Below are positions 24,984 through 32,783 of a stretch of 39,286 bases of DNA, piece by piece (the stretch's first letter is position 1; each line of letters starts with the position of its first letter). Source of the DNA: CAZCDS01 sp964497585. Its GTDB lineage: Bacteria; Desulfobacterota; Desulfomonilia; Desulfomonilales; Desulfomonilaceae. A program made the position numbers and the translations under genes. A model generated the notes under the pieces. The model worked only from the letters and a program-made list of their open reading frames with translations, made no database searches and was not told the origin of the DNA. The stretch spans positions 1 to 39,286 of the forward strand of contig CAZCDS010000060.1 in NCBI GenBank assembly GCA_964497585.1. The letters run 5' to 3'.

Positions 24984-26663
24984 TTATTCTTCTCGTTCCC
25001 TCAGTGTCCGACGGAGAAATTTGCCCGTCAGCGTTTTCGGGATTTCAGCAACGAACTCCACCTGCCGAGGATACTTGTACGCCGCCATGCGAGTCTTGCA
25101 GAAAGATATGATCTCCTCAGGGGTCACAGAACCCTCCATCGCCTCCTTCAGCGCGACGAATGCCTTCACCGTCTCACCCCTGTAAGGGTCTTGCACTCCC
25201 ACAACCGCCGTCTCCTTGACTGCAGGATGTTGGTAGATCACATCTTCTACATCTCTGGGCCACACTTTGTATCCCGAGGCCACGATCATGTCTTTCTTAC
25301 GATCCACTACATAGAACCATCCGTCCTCATCCATTTTGCCGACATCCCCGGTGTAAAGCCACCCATCCCGGATGGCATGCGCCGTCTCCTCCGGTTTTTC
25401 CCAGTATCCCGGTATGATAATAGGACCCCGATTGGCCAATTCGCCTACTTCTCCAGCGGGGAGTTCTACCGATCCATGCTCCAGGTCCACAATCTTGGTG
25501 ACACAGTTTGGAACAGGGACGCCGACCGAAAGCGCCCCGCTCTCCTCATCCACCGGCGCCTTCTCTCCCAAAGGCACAATGTGAGACGGAGAGTTTGTCT
25601 CTGTCATGCCATAGACATTGTGGAGATACAGACCGGTAAGTTCTTCGAATCTGTTAACGAGTGCCTCCGAAACCGGTGCGCCGCCGCTGTAAGCTTTTAC
25701 AAAAGTTGAGACGTCCCTTGTTTTGATGTCCGGATGATTCATTAACGCAATGTAGGCCGTAATGGAAGCGACCGTCACGGAAGCCTTCCACCGCTCAATG
25801 AGGCGGAGTGTTTCCCCGGGGTCGAACCGGTAAGAAAGGACCACCGGAATCCCCGCCAGCGCGGATATGGCCAAGTGGGCCACCTCTCCGGTGACATGGA
25901 ACAGGGGAGCCATGCCGAGGACTACATCGGTCTCATCAATGCGTTGCATCGCTTGATAGACGCGGGCATTGAACGCGATGTTGCCATGGGTGTTCATTGC
26001 CCCTTTCGGAGGACCTGTAGTCCCCGAAGTGTAGGTGAGATAAGCCGTATCATCGGGAGTTAGTCCGGGATCCTCCACGTCTTTCCCGTCATATTTCTCC
26101 AAGAGATGGAGCATCTCTGTTGCCCCGGCCACGGGTATCTTCTTGAACTCTTTGAGCATAGGGGGAGGCGCGGCATCGCGTGAAAGCAAATCCAAAGGGG
26201 ATGTTGTAACGACTGTTTCAATAGGAGAATTGTCCAAAAAGGCTAAATCCAACCCGTCCAGGATCTCGTCGAGGGCAAAGAACAGCTTGGCTCCTGAATC
26301 TTTACAGAAGTAGGACAGCTCGTTCTCCTTGTACATAGGATTTACAGGAACGACAATGGCACCGAGTTTCCACGCGGCATAGGTCGCGATGAGAAACTGA
26401 GGCACATTTTGGAGGTCTACGACGATTCGATCGCCCTTTTTAAGACCCAAATCCTGAAAAGCAGCTGCCAAGGCATCCGACTGACGGTCAATTTCACCAT
26501 AGGATAGGACGGTGTCGAAGTAGAACACGGCCGGAGCTTGCGGCGAACGAGCCGCGGAGGCTCTGAAATCCTCCAGAGCGGTACACGGGGTTATTTCGAG
26601 ATCGTGGGGAACCCACTCCGGATAATTCTTCAACCACACCCTTTTTTCATAAAGGGAGCCCAT
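24984..26663 (-). CDS. AMP-forming acyl-CoA synthetase (acyl-CoA ligase)
   Basis: Adenylate-forming ligase of 559 residues that activates a carboxylic acid to its CoA thioester using ATP. The start at 26663 has AGAGGT upstream. Motifs are YTSGTTGPPKG (211-221, phosphate-binding loop), YGMTE (351-355), GWLYTGD (434-440), DRKKDMIVASGYKVWPRDVE (454-473, the hinge before the C-terminal domain), and the catalytic Lys548 in LTGKFLRR. The overall pattern resembles medium/long-chain or aromatic acyl-CoA ligases. Specificity cannot be read off. It lies between an SDR gene (80 bp upstream) and the Liv transporter on the same strand, so the imported acid is probably activated by this enzyme. Confidence 0.93.
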   Translation of the reverse strand: MGSLYEKRVWLKNYPEWVPHDLEITPCTALEDFRASAARSPQAPAVFYFDTVLSYGEIDRQSDALAAAFQDLGLKKGDRIVVDLQNVPQFLIATYAAWKLGAIVVPVNPMYKENELSYFCKDSGAKLFFALDEILDGLDLAFLDNSPIETVVTTSPLDLLSRDAAPPPMLKEFKKIPVAGATEMLHLLEKYDGKDVEDPGLTPDDTAYLTYTSGTTGPPKGAMNTHGNIAFNARVYQAMQRIDETDVVLGMAPLFHVTGEVAHLAISALAGIPVVLSYRFDPGETLRLIERWKASVTVASITAYIALMNHPDIKTRDVSTFVKAYSGGAPVSEALVNRFEELTGLYLHNVYGMTETNSPSHIVPLGEKAPVDEESGALSVGVPVPNCVTKIVDLEHGSVELPAGEVGELANRGPIIIPGYWEKPEETAHAIRDGWLYTGDVGKMDEDGWFYVVDRKKDMIVASGYKVWPRDVEDVIYQHPAVKETAVVGVQDPYRGETVKAFVALKEAMEGSVTPEEIISFCKTRMAAYKYPRQVEFVAEIPKTLTGKFLRRTLREREE

Positions 26664-26743
26664 GTTGAGACCTCTTCGGAATTGCCAGAGTCAGGCCCTC
26701 GCGCGGAATCTATCCCAGCGCGGCAAACAGGATGACATTCTCT

Positions 26744-27508
26744 TCACCAGATTGTCCAGCCGCCATCAATGTAAATGGTTTGGCCTGTAATGAAATCGGA
26801 AGCCGGCGCAGCAAGAAAGATCACTATGCCCTCCAACTCAGGAGGATAGCCCCATCGTCCCATTGGGGTCCGCTCATTTATGAAGTTGAAGCGCTCCGGA
26901 TCGTTGCGGAGCTGGGCAACCAGCTCCGTCTCAAAGTAGGTGGGGCCAATGGCATTTACTCTGACACCCTGTTTGGCCCACTCCAAAGCCATTACTTTGG
27001 TAAGCTGGTCTACGCCTCCCTTTGAAGATGCATAGGCCGCCTGCATGGGTAGGGCAACCGTTCCCAGAATGGAGCCCATGTTGATCACCTTGCCGTACCC
27101 ACGATCAAGCATCTGCGGGACCACAGCCTGAGCCACTAAGAAATAGCCCTTGAGGTTGGTGCTGAGAATGAGGTCCCACATGTCTTCCGGAAACTCCAGC
27201 ACCGGCACTCGGTAATTCACTCCTGCGTTGTTTACAAGAATGTCGATCTTGCCGAATTGCTTCAGGATTTGATCTACTCCCTCGCTGATACTCTCCTTGG
27301 AGGTCACGTCGAGAAAAAAACCCGTGGCTGATCGGCCCAAATTCCCTATGGCTCCGGACACCCGATCCAGGTCTGATTCATTGCGTCCGCACACCGCCAC
27401 ATCAGCGCCGGCCTTTGCCAATGCAATAGCTGAGACTTCTCCCAGGCCACGAGTACCTCCTGTTACCATGGCTGTCTTTCCTGTAAGATCAAACAGCGCC
27501 CGGGACAT
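26744..27508 (-). CDS. Short-chain dehydrogenase/reductase (classical SDR)
   Basis: Rossmann-fold NAD(P)-dependent oxidoreductase of 254 residues. ATG at 27508 is preferred over GTG at 27514. Cofactor motif GGTRGLGE (17-24), NNAG (93-96), and catalytic Ser146, Tyr159 and Lys163 (YASSK) are all intact. The C-terminus carries the usual VRVNAIGPTYFETE block and ends ITGQTIYIDGGWTIW, typical of FabG/gluconate 5-dehydrogenase-like SDRs. The residue after the third Gly of the motif would help tell NAD from NADP use, but I do not assign it. It is the first gene of the minus arm, divergent from the second XRE-cupin regulator. It likely oxidises a hydroxy-acid or hydroxyacyl-CoA intermediate. Confidence 0.92.
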   Translation of the reverse strand: MSRALFDLTGKTAMVTGGTRGLGEVSAIALAKAGADVAVCGRNESDLDRVSGAIGNLGRSATGFFLDVTSKESISEGVDQILKQFGKIDILVNNAGVNYRVPVLEFPEDMWDLILSTNLKGYFLVAQAVVPQMLDRGYGKVINMGSILGTVALPMQAAYASSKGGVDQLTKVMALEWAKQGVRVNAIGPTYFETELVAQLRNDPERFNFINERTPMGRWGYPPELEGIVIFLAAPASDFITGQTIYIDGGWTIW

Positions 27509-27669
27509 TCTCACTCGCTTTCGTCGGGGCCCGCCCTGGGAATCTCCGTTGGGGTATTTTCGCCGGACCTCTGGATGTGCAGGATACCGCTCACATAGAG
27601 GTAGGAGGATCCACGTCCTCCGATCGAGGAAATTGACCCCTGTTCGACTCCTTCATGATACTGAACAAC

Positions 27670-27687
27670 AGCCACATCATTGTGGCT
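27670..27687. promoter_or_regulatory. Hairpin/inverted repeat in the divergent region
   Basis: AGCCACA (27670-27676) and TGTGGCT (27681-27687) are perfect inverted arms with a four-base spacer. There is no T-run after it. It could be an operator for the regulator at 28125 or part of a leader. Confidence 0.35.
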
Positions 27688-28070
27688 CAAAGATCCCTAG
27701 GGAATAACCAAATCCATACTTAGAGGCTGCCTATTCGGGAATTAACAAGATCCTGAACATTTGTCAAGGCTTTTTTCCGAGGAGAATCTTTGGAACCTGA
27801 GAAGACCGTCCGGACGCCGGAAGAAGCAGCGATACAAGCTAATATCTTGATGGTAATCCTCTCGGCTCGGTAATAGCCGAGGCAGTCAAGAAAGGCCGAA
27901 AACTAAGGAGAAGGTTCAGGAAACCGAAATAATCGACTGCTATGTCTGGAGCTTAGGCCTCTTCGCCAGCGGGCCAGGCTGTGGGCTCCGTTTCCCAAGG
28001 AGTCTTTCAAGGGTTGGATATTGTTGAGTTATTTAGGATTCCTGTGTGTTCTGGTTGACTTCCGATACCG

Positions 28071-28080
28071 ATAATATTAT
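28071..28080. promoter_or_regulatory. AT palindrome upstream of the second XRE-cupin gene
   Basis: ATAATATTAT is a perfect 10-bp palindrome 44 bp upstream of the start codon. Its position fits a -10 region or an autoregulatory operator, but it is short and AT-rich, so chance is not excluded. Confidence 0.25.
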
Positions 28081-28124
28081 GGTGTGAATGTTAGAATACT
28101 GAACTCTTCGGGAACCAGTGTTTT

Positions 28125-28670
28125 ATGGATACGATTGGAAGCAGACTACGCTTACTGCGAAAAAGCCAGGGACTGTCGCTCAAGCAGGTAGCGCATCGAG
28201 TCGGCTGCTCGCCCTCGTACCTGTCAATGATTGAGAACGACAAACTGGACCCTTCCGCCTCCCGGCTCAAGAAGATCGCAGATGCGCTCGGATCGACGAT
28301 CATCGAGTTGTTCTCCGAGCGGCCGAATGGGGAAGAGGTAGTCTTGCGCAAGGAAGAAAGACAACGCGTGGCGGTTCGCGGCTCGAAGCTGCTGATAGAC
28401 ATCCTGGTCCGCCAGGGGCCCGGCAAGAATATTGATGCTCGGCTTGCGATTTTGGAGCCCGGCGGTGGGTCGGAAGGCAACTATTCGCATCCGGGGGAGG
28501 AATTTGGATTTGTTGTCAAGGGAACGCTTGAACTGACGGTGGATGGGTTGACGCACATCTTGTATGCAGGCGATGCATTCTATTTTGACTCAACGAGACA
28601 ACACCGATTCCGGAATACAAGCGACGAGACAGTAGAGATCGTATGGGTGAATCATCCACCAAGTTGGTAA
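28125..28670 (+). CDS. XRE-family transcriptional regulator with C-terminal cupin (second copy)
   Basis: Protein of 181 residues. The XRE helix-turn-helix lies at residues 1-60 (LRLLRKSQGLSLKQVAHRVG, then CSPSYLSMIENDKLDPS). A cupin_2 domain lies at about 100-178 with HPGEEFGFVVKGTLELTVDG, and the protein ends VWVNHPPSW. It shares this layout and the terminal PPSW with the regulator at 11870-12457, though the DNA-binding helices differ. It is divergent from SDR/ligase/Liv genes and upstream of the CGGC and dehydratase-like genes, so it probably regulates this second catabolic cluster. The ribosome site is weak. Confidence 0.9.
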   Translation: MDTIGSRLRLLRKSQGLSLKQVAHRVGCSPSYLSMIENDKLDPSASRLKKIADALGSTIIELFSERPNGEEVVLRKEERQRVAVRGSKLLIDILVRQGPGKNIDARLAILEPGGGSEGNYSHPGEEFGFVVKGTLELTVDGLTHILYAGDAFYFDSTRQHRFRNTSDETVEIVWVNHPPSW

Positions 28671-28791
28671 GTATCGTGGCGCCATACCAGCGAGGGAAAG
28701 GCGCGGCTGGGAACTCTCCAGAGTTCAGGCCACATACGCGCCACTATCCGGTGGTGACAATTCGCACGGGCTACGCGTCCACATCTGTCTC

Positions 28792-29145
28792 ATGAGAGTG
28801 GCTCTGAAATTCTGCGGCGGGTGCAATCCGGGTTACGACCGGGTGGAATACTGGGAGCAGATACGCGGGGCAGCCGGTGAGAGGATTGATTGGGTTCGAC
28901 TGGATGCCGATAGTTACGATGCGGTACTCTTGATATGTGGGTGCAAGACAATGTGCCCGCGGGACGAGATATCTCGAACGGACTGTCTGGTTTCGCTCTC
29001 GGACGACTCGATGAATGCCGAGAGCGTTGTAGCGCTTCTGGAGTCGTGCCTAAGGACGAGGATTGGAGAGGCGGAAGAGCCCTCCAAGAAAGGAGTGACA
29101 CAAGCATGGAAATCAAGACGGCGGAGGACTACATTCGAAGCCTGA
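28792..29145 (+). CDS. Small CGGC-motif cysteine protein
   Basis: Protein of 117 residues beginning MRVALKFCGGCNPGYDR. Six Cys residues lie in the first 65 positions: Cys8 and Cys11 (CGGC), Cys49, Cys51, Cys55 (CGCKTMC) and Cys65, a pattern suited to a metal or iron-sulfur site. The first 85 or so residues look like a folded domain, while the last 30 are basic and overlap the start of the next gene by 40 bases. No family name is certain; similar short CGGC-type proteins are uncharacterised. The overlap suggests coupled expression with the dehydratase-like enzyme, and a role in supplying electrons or assembling its cluster is conceivable but unproved. There is no strong ribosome site. Confidence 0.6.
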   Translation: MRVALKFCGGCNPGYDRVEYWEQIRGAAGERIDWVRLDADSYDAVLLICGCKTMCPRDEISRTDCLVSLSDDSMNAESVVALLESCLRTRIGEAEEPSKKGVTQAWKSRRRRTTFEA

Positions 29146-30548
29146 GAGAGCAGAAACGCATCGTCTACTATAACGGCGAGCAAGTCGACGACATTACGAC
29201 TCATCCAGCGTTCATCCCCCACATTAACTCCGCGGCCAAGACGTACGAGATGGCGTGCCGACCCGAGTATGAGGATCTTGCAACAGCCACCAGCCACCTG
29301 ACAGGCGAGAGGATCAGCCGCTTTACGCACATCCACCAGTCTGTGGAGGACTTGATCAAGAAGGTTCAGCTCCTGAGGGCTGTGGCGCACGAGACGGGAA
29401 GCTGCTTTCAGCGGTGCGTGGGGTGGGACGCTCTCAATGCCACATACATGACTACGTACGACATCGACGAGAAGTACGGCACCGATTACCATCAGCGTTT
29501 CCAGGAATACCTGAAGACAGTTCAGCGAAGCAACCGGATGATTGTAGGCGGCATGACCGATCCCAAGGGAGATCGAAGCAAACCGCCTCACCAGCAGGCT
29601 GACCCGGACCTCTTCACCCGGGTGGCGGAGCGGACCAACGAGGGTATCGTCATACGAGGCGCGAAAGCCCATCAGACCGGCGGAGCGAACAGTCATGAGA
29701 TCCTCATCATGCCTACCCAATTCATGCGGGAAAACGACCGGGACTACGCCCTCGTCTGCGCGGTGCCGCTGGACGCGCCGGGGTTGATTCAGATCTTCGG
29801 CCGCCAGACCAACGACGAGCGGAAATTCGGGGGACGTATCGACGCAGGTAATCCCGAGTTTGGCCTCGTGGGGGGTGAGACCCTTATCGTTTTTGACAAC
29901 GTGTTCGTCCCGTGGGAGCGAGTCTTTATGTGCGGTGAGTTCGACTTCTCCGCCATCATGGTCGAGCGCTTCGCCACGTTGCACCGCCAGAACTACGGAG
30001 GCTGCAAGGGAGGAGTGTCGGACGTCATCGTCGGAGCATGCGCGGTGGCCTCTGAGATGCACGGAACGGAGAAGGCCTCTCACGTGAAGGAGAAGCTGGC
30101 ACAAATGATGCACCTCACCGAGACTGTCTACTCAGGTTCGGTTGCGTGCTCGGCAATGGGCGCGGAGACTCCCAGCGGCGCCTACTATCCCGACCCACTC
30201 CTGGCCAATTGCACCAAGCACAACATTACAAGCCACATCTACGAGATTGCCAGGTTGGCTCACGATGTGGCAGGCGGCATCCTGGCCACCATGCCCTTTG
30301 AGAACGATCTCAAGAGCGCGGAGATCGGCGAATACGTTAAGAAATATATGGCAGGCGTGGAGGGAGTGTCGACCGAATCGAGGATACGTATTCTCCGACT
30401 CATCGAAAACATGACCGGTGGCACGGCTCTGGTCGAATCCATGCACGGAGCCGGCTCTCCTCAAACCCAGAAGGTGATGTATGGTCGCCTGGGGAAGATG
30501 GACATGAAGAAAAAGATGGCCAGGAGATTGGCGGGAATCCAGGAGTGA
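29106..30548 (+). CDS. 4-hydroxybutyryl-CoA dehydratase / 4-hydroxyphenylacetate 3-hydroxylase family enzyme
   Basis: Flavoprotein of 480 residues starting MEIKTAEDYIRSLREQ at 29106, with AAAGGAG nine bases upstream. Over its full length it resembles AbfD, the [4Fe-4S]- and FAD-containing enzyme that dehydrates 4-hydroxybutyryl-CoA to crotonyl-CoA through a radical. Shared blocks are SCFQRCVG (Cys100 and Cys104), GAKAHQTG, FDNVFVPWERVF, MVERFA..HRQ.YGGCK, and ESMHGAGSPQ near the C-terminus. Known AbfD cluster ligands are Cys99, Cys103, His292 and Cys299. Here the first three correspond to Cys100, Cys104 and His336, but the fourth position, seven residues after the His, is Ser343. The next Cys is 348. 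So the cluster may be altered or the reaction different. Neighbouring ligase and SDR genes support a CoA-ester pathway. Confidence 0.87.
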   Translation: MEIKTAEDYIRSLREQKRIVYYNGEQVDDITTHPAFIPHINSAAKTYEMACRPEYEDLATATSHLTGERISRFTHIHQSVEDLIKKVQLLRAVAHETGSCFQRCVGWDALNATYMTTYDIDEKYGTDYHQRFQEYLKTVQRSNRMIVGGMTDPKGDRSKPPHQQADPDLFTRVAERTNEGIVIRGAKAHQTGGANSHEILIMPTQFMRENDRDYALVCAVPLDAPGLIQIFGRQTNDERKFGGRIDAGNPEFGLVGGETLIVFDNVFVPWERVFMCGEFDFSAIMVERFATLHRQNYGGCKGGVSDVIVGACAVASEMHGTEKASHVKEKLAQMMHLTETVYSGSVACSAMGAETPSGAYYPDPLLANCTKHNITSHIYEIARLAHDVAGGILATMPFENDLKSAEIGEYVKKYMAGVEGVSTESRIRILRLIENMTGGTALVESMHGAGSPQTQKVMYGRLGKMDMKKKMARRLAGIQE

Positions 30549-30909
30549 CCGGGACGTCCAGAGCGGCCGCAAGGAGGTGCATAACCTTATAAACATTTCC
30601 CCAATGTGACGAAGGCACAGGCCGCTCCACAAAAAGAGATTGGCATGGAGCGGTCACACTCGACGTGCTGACGACATTAAGCGTTTCATGGTAGGCGTGT
30701 GGGGGGTTGAACCGCCGCCCTCTCGCCGAGATTACGTTGAAACCATTGAACCCCATCAGTAGTCCTGAGTTGTCGTCCGTTTGTCAAAACTCACCAAAAA
30801 ATCACGAAAGGGATTTCGCCTTCCAACCTTCACTCACGAGGCCTCTCAATTGTCGTCTTCGGCTTCTTTACCTGCGTGGCTCCCCCTTTGTCGGCAGTGG
30901 ATTCTCTGG
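30549..30909. other. 0.36 kb intergenic stretch, start of the accessory region
   Basis: No gene recognised. It includes a copy of a degenerate repeat (30742-30817), listed separately. AGCGGCC and GGCCGCT arms around 30560-30628 are inverted, but they are too far apart for a normal terminator. Confidence 0.45.
30742..30817. repeat. Degenerate dispersed repeat, copy 1
   Basis: About 76 bp that align without gaps to 33082-33157, sharing roughly three quarters of positions by eye. Common words are CCATTGAACCC, TGAGTT and ACGAAAGG. It does not look coding. Confidence 0.5.
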
Positions 30910-31590
30910 TTATCTTTCAATCTTCCTGTGTAAGAACTCACAAACATTATAACAGCATTCACCGAGCATGGACTGGTTGTAATCCGGTATGACAGAAGAG
31001 AAGAGTTTTCCAGGTTTTAGACTGCGCAAGTCCAGATCAATTGTAAACCCATAAGAAGGTTCAAATTCGCCCTCGTGCAAAAGGTCCCTGTAACTTATGG
31101 AAACTTTCAAATGCATGGAATGTTGCCTCTTAATCCAGCTTCTCACGGTTCTCTCGTAATCACTCTTACTCAGAATGATCTCTCCTCTTCTGATACAGAC
31201 AATGTCGAGAGAATAAACGTTACGACACAGTTGAACCAAAGCTTTGAATGGCACATACTGGGCAGATAAGATATCTTTACAGAAACGGGCAAATTCATTG
31301 ACATGGTTAAGCCCCTCGTGCATGGCCGAGAAAACTCCTCTGAAACCGTTCACCCTAGCAAAGCGCATTATTAGACCTTCCACCATAGCAAATCGCTGGT
31401 CTTCTATAGAATATTGCATTTCACGAACAAAAAAATTCCTGATATTGGGATAGACGCATTTGTCTCCAAAACGAGCTCTATGATCTTCCATTGCCATTGC
31501 CGCAATCATGCCGACATGGTGGAGTTTGACTGCTTGGATCACGTCCATGCTGGTCAACCGGCGATGTGATGTCATGTCATGCTCAGGCAT
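30910..31590 (-). CDS. Hypothetical protein, companion of the HEPN-motif gene
   Basis: Protein of 226 residues with no domain I recognise. ATG at 31590 follows AAGGGG at eight bases. It is predicted soluble and largely helical in the first half (VIQAVKLHHVGMIAAMAMEDHRARFG, broken here for length, to about residue 110). The second half contains beta-like segments (LKVSISYRDLLHEG, GFTIDLDLRS). Several Cys lie near the C-terminus (GECCYNVCEF). Base composition is clearly more AT-rich than in the catabolic genes, a sign of separate origin. It lies 130 bp downstream of another AT-richer gene on the same strand and may be co-expressed with it. Confidence 0.65.
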   Translation of the reverse strand: MPEHDMTSHRRLTSMDVIQAVKLHHVGMIAAMAMEDHRARFGDKCVYPNIRNFFVREMQYSIEDQRFAMVEGLIMRFARVNGFRGVFSAMHEGLNHVNEFARFCKDILSAQYVPFKALVQLCRNVYSLDIVCIRRGEIILSKSDYERTVRSWIKRQHSMHLKVSISYRDLLHEGEFEPSYGFTIDLDLRSLKPGKLFSSVIPDYNQSMLGECCYNVCEFLHRKIER

Positions 31591-31720
31591 AGGTGCGTCC
31601 CCTTACCGCATGAGACTCTTCTCTCTCGTCAATAGAATAACTTCAATGACTGTCCAGTTGAACTTCATCTACGAAGGTTATCTATTCCTATCATGGGCCA
31701 TTCTCCGAAAAATTCGCCAT

Positions 31721-32329
31721 TCATATTGCCTTGTCCATTTCTGCTTGAATTAGGTCAACTTGCTTACGGATCTCTTCCAGCACCTCCCGAACAGGCCTCA
31801 GTCGGTCATCATTAGCAGGCATGAAGAAATTGTCCGACTGAAAACAGAGAAATTCTATTATTTCCGCTGAGCCTCTGATCATCGGTAGCCAGTCGGCCAC
31901 ATCACTCATCATGTGCAGGTTGGGAAAATAATGTGTTAGTTCGTTCCTCACCTCGTTGAGCAGATCGACGAGCCGATCGTGGCTATCGGAAGCCTGGAAT
32001 TCCTTGCTACCACACATGCGGCACATGACCTCAGGGTCTTTTATTCTTTCGTAGAGATCCATGAAGTCAAGAAGCTTGGGGAGCTTGGTTTCAGTGAGCT
32101 TAAGATAGCCCTTGATGTGTCTTCGGTCTCTAGTTCGGTCCTTGATCGCGGCGACACCATCGGAGCCTCGGATGGCGCATGCCATGAATCCTTGCAGTGA
32201 GTTATGAAGAGCAATAATAACCCATTTCCAACTCTGAGACTCCTCCCAGACTTTTGCAAGAAAGTGACTGACCATTTTCAGAGAATAAATTGAGTCAGAC
32301 AGCGCATCGTTTGTGAAAATTCGCCTCAT
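31721..32329 (-). CDS. Putative HEPN-like protein with RNELTH motif
   Basis: Protein of 202 residues. ATG at 32329 lies eight bases after AGGAG; a start at 32389 passes over this site. It is almost entirely alpha-helical. Near residue 128 it has EVRNELTHYFP, which fits the R-N-x3-H (RNELTH, 128-133) active motif of HEPN-domain ribonucleases. An early helix reads WVIIALHNSLQGFM, with an LHNSLQ block seen in several uncharacterised helical proteins. Two CxxC-like Cys (MCRMCG) lie near 103-106. HEPN proteins act as toxins, CRISPR or defence effectors, or RNA processors; here there is no nucleotidyltransferase antitoxin beside it. The gene's AT-richer composition fits a transferred element. HEPN assignment rests on motif and helix content only. 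Confidence 0.6.
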   Translation of the reverse strand: MRRIFTNDALSDSIYSLKMVSHFLAKVWEESQSWKWVIIALHNSLQGFMACAIRGSDGVAAIKDRTRDRRHIKGYLKLTETKLPKLLDFMDLYERIKDPEVMCRMCGSKEFQASDSHDRLVDLLNEVRNELTHYFPNLHMMSDVADWLPMIRGSAEIIEFLCFQSDNFFMPANDDRLRPVREVLEEIRKQVDLIQAEMDKAI

Positions 32330-32385
32330 GGGATGAACTCCTGCCATTTGATAATTCGCAGGCCCGGCATGTCGGTGCATTGCTC

Positions 32386-32681
32386 TCAATCTGCGGACAG
32401 GTGAGTGTTGACCCCCTGCTCCGGTCCAGGCGAAGACTGCCAGATGACCACGTTTGTGCCATCAAGGATGCGTTCTTCTCCAGTCTGCTGATTCCTCCCC
32501 CGCCGTGGCCGTTTCGACTTCACGCTCCATTTTTCGAATCCTGAAACCATGACATCCTCGCTTGACACGAGGCTGGCCTTGATCGAGTTCAGCAGCGTTA
32601 CATTTTGCCGGCGGCCTCGCCCTTCATGAATCTTCAGTGTTCGGTAGTCTTCTGCGCGAGGTCAGTCTTCGTCAGCGTCAT
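32386..32681 (-). pseudogene. ihfA: Degenerate integration host factor alpha (ihfA) copy A
   Basis: An intact start region (AGGAGG, then MTLTKTDLAQKTTEH) runs into a TGA stop. After frame disruption it resumes as SSEDVMVSGFEKWSVKSKRP, then RGRNQQTGEERILDG and a divergent C-terminus ending at 32386. These are IHF-alpha blocks (the GF.KW.VK and RGRNPQTGE segments of the DNA-binding arm). The reading frame is broken, so no functional protein is expected. It lies within a duplicated segment shared with copy B. The upstream 101 bp are identical between copies. Confidence 0.75.
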
Positions 32682-32682
32682 C

Positions 32683-32783
32683 GAGACCCTCCTGATATAC
32701 ACTGAAGCTGCAAACGCCCCGGCGAGTCCGATTCTAATGGAAGAGAAAGAGAAAAGCAAAGCGCCATGTCCCCCGCGGTCAAC
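32683..32783 (-). repeat. 101-bp identical upstream element, copy A
   Basis: Identical at every position to 35179-35279. On the minus strand it contains the ihfA ribosome site and a possible promoter: TTTGCT (32755-32760), an 18-bp spacer and TAGAAT (32731-32736). Its perfect match contrasts with the decayed coding sequence downstream. Confidence 0.8.

Larger units (their letters stand above)
27509..28124. other. 0.6 kb divergent intergenic region
   Basis: Separates the SDR gene (minus) from the second XRE-cupin gene (plus) and must hold the promoters of both arms. I see no gene. A 7-bp perfect hairpin (27670-27687) and a 10-bp palindrome (28071-28080) are listed separately. A shorter inverted repeat (GGAGGA, six-base spacer, TCCTCC) lies near 27604-27621. 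Confidence 0.55.

Noticed and set aside
29106..30548. Simple 4-hydroxyphenylacetate 3-monooxygenase annotation
   Set aside because: The paired Cys100/Cys104 and His336 correspond to iron-sulfur ligands of the dehydratase branch, not of the oxygen-using HpaB branch, so the dehydratase-like call is preferred.
30560..30630. Inverted AGCGGCC/GGCCGCT arms after the dehydratase-like gene as a terminator
   Set aside because: The arms are roughly 60 bases apart with no U-run, so a stable intrinsic terminator is unlikely.
30700..30760. A TTCAA-containing stretch resembling a tRNA T-arm on the minus strand
   Set aside because: The stems flanking the loop do not pair and no acceptor, D or anticodon arm could be found.
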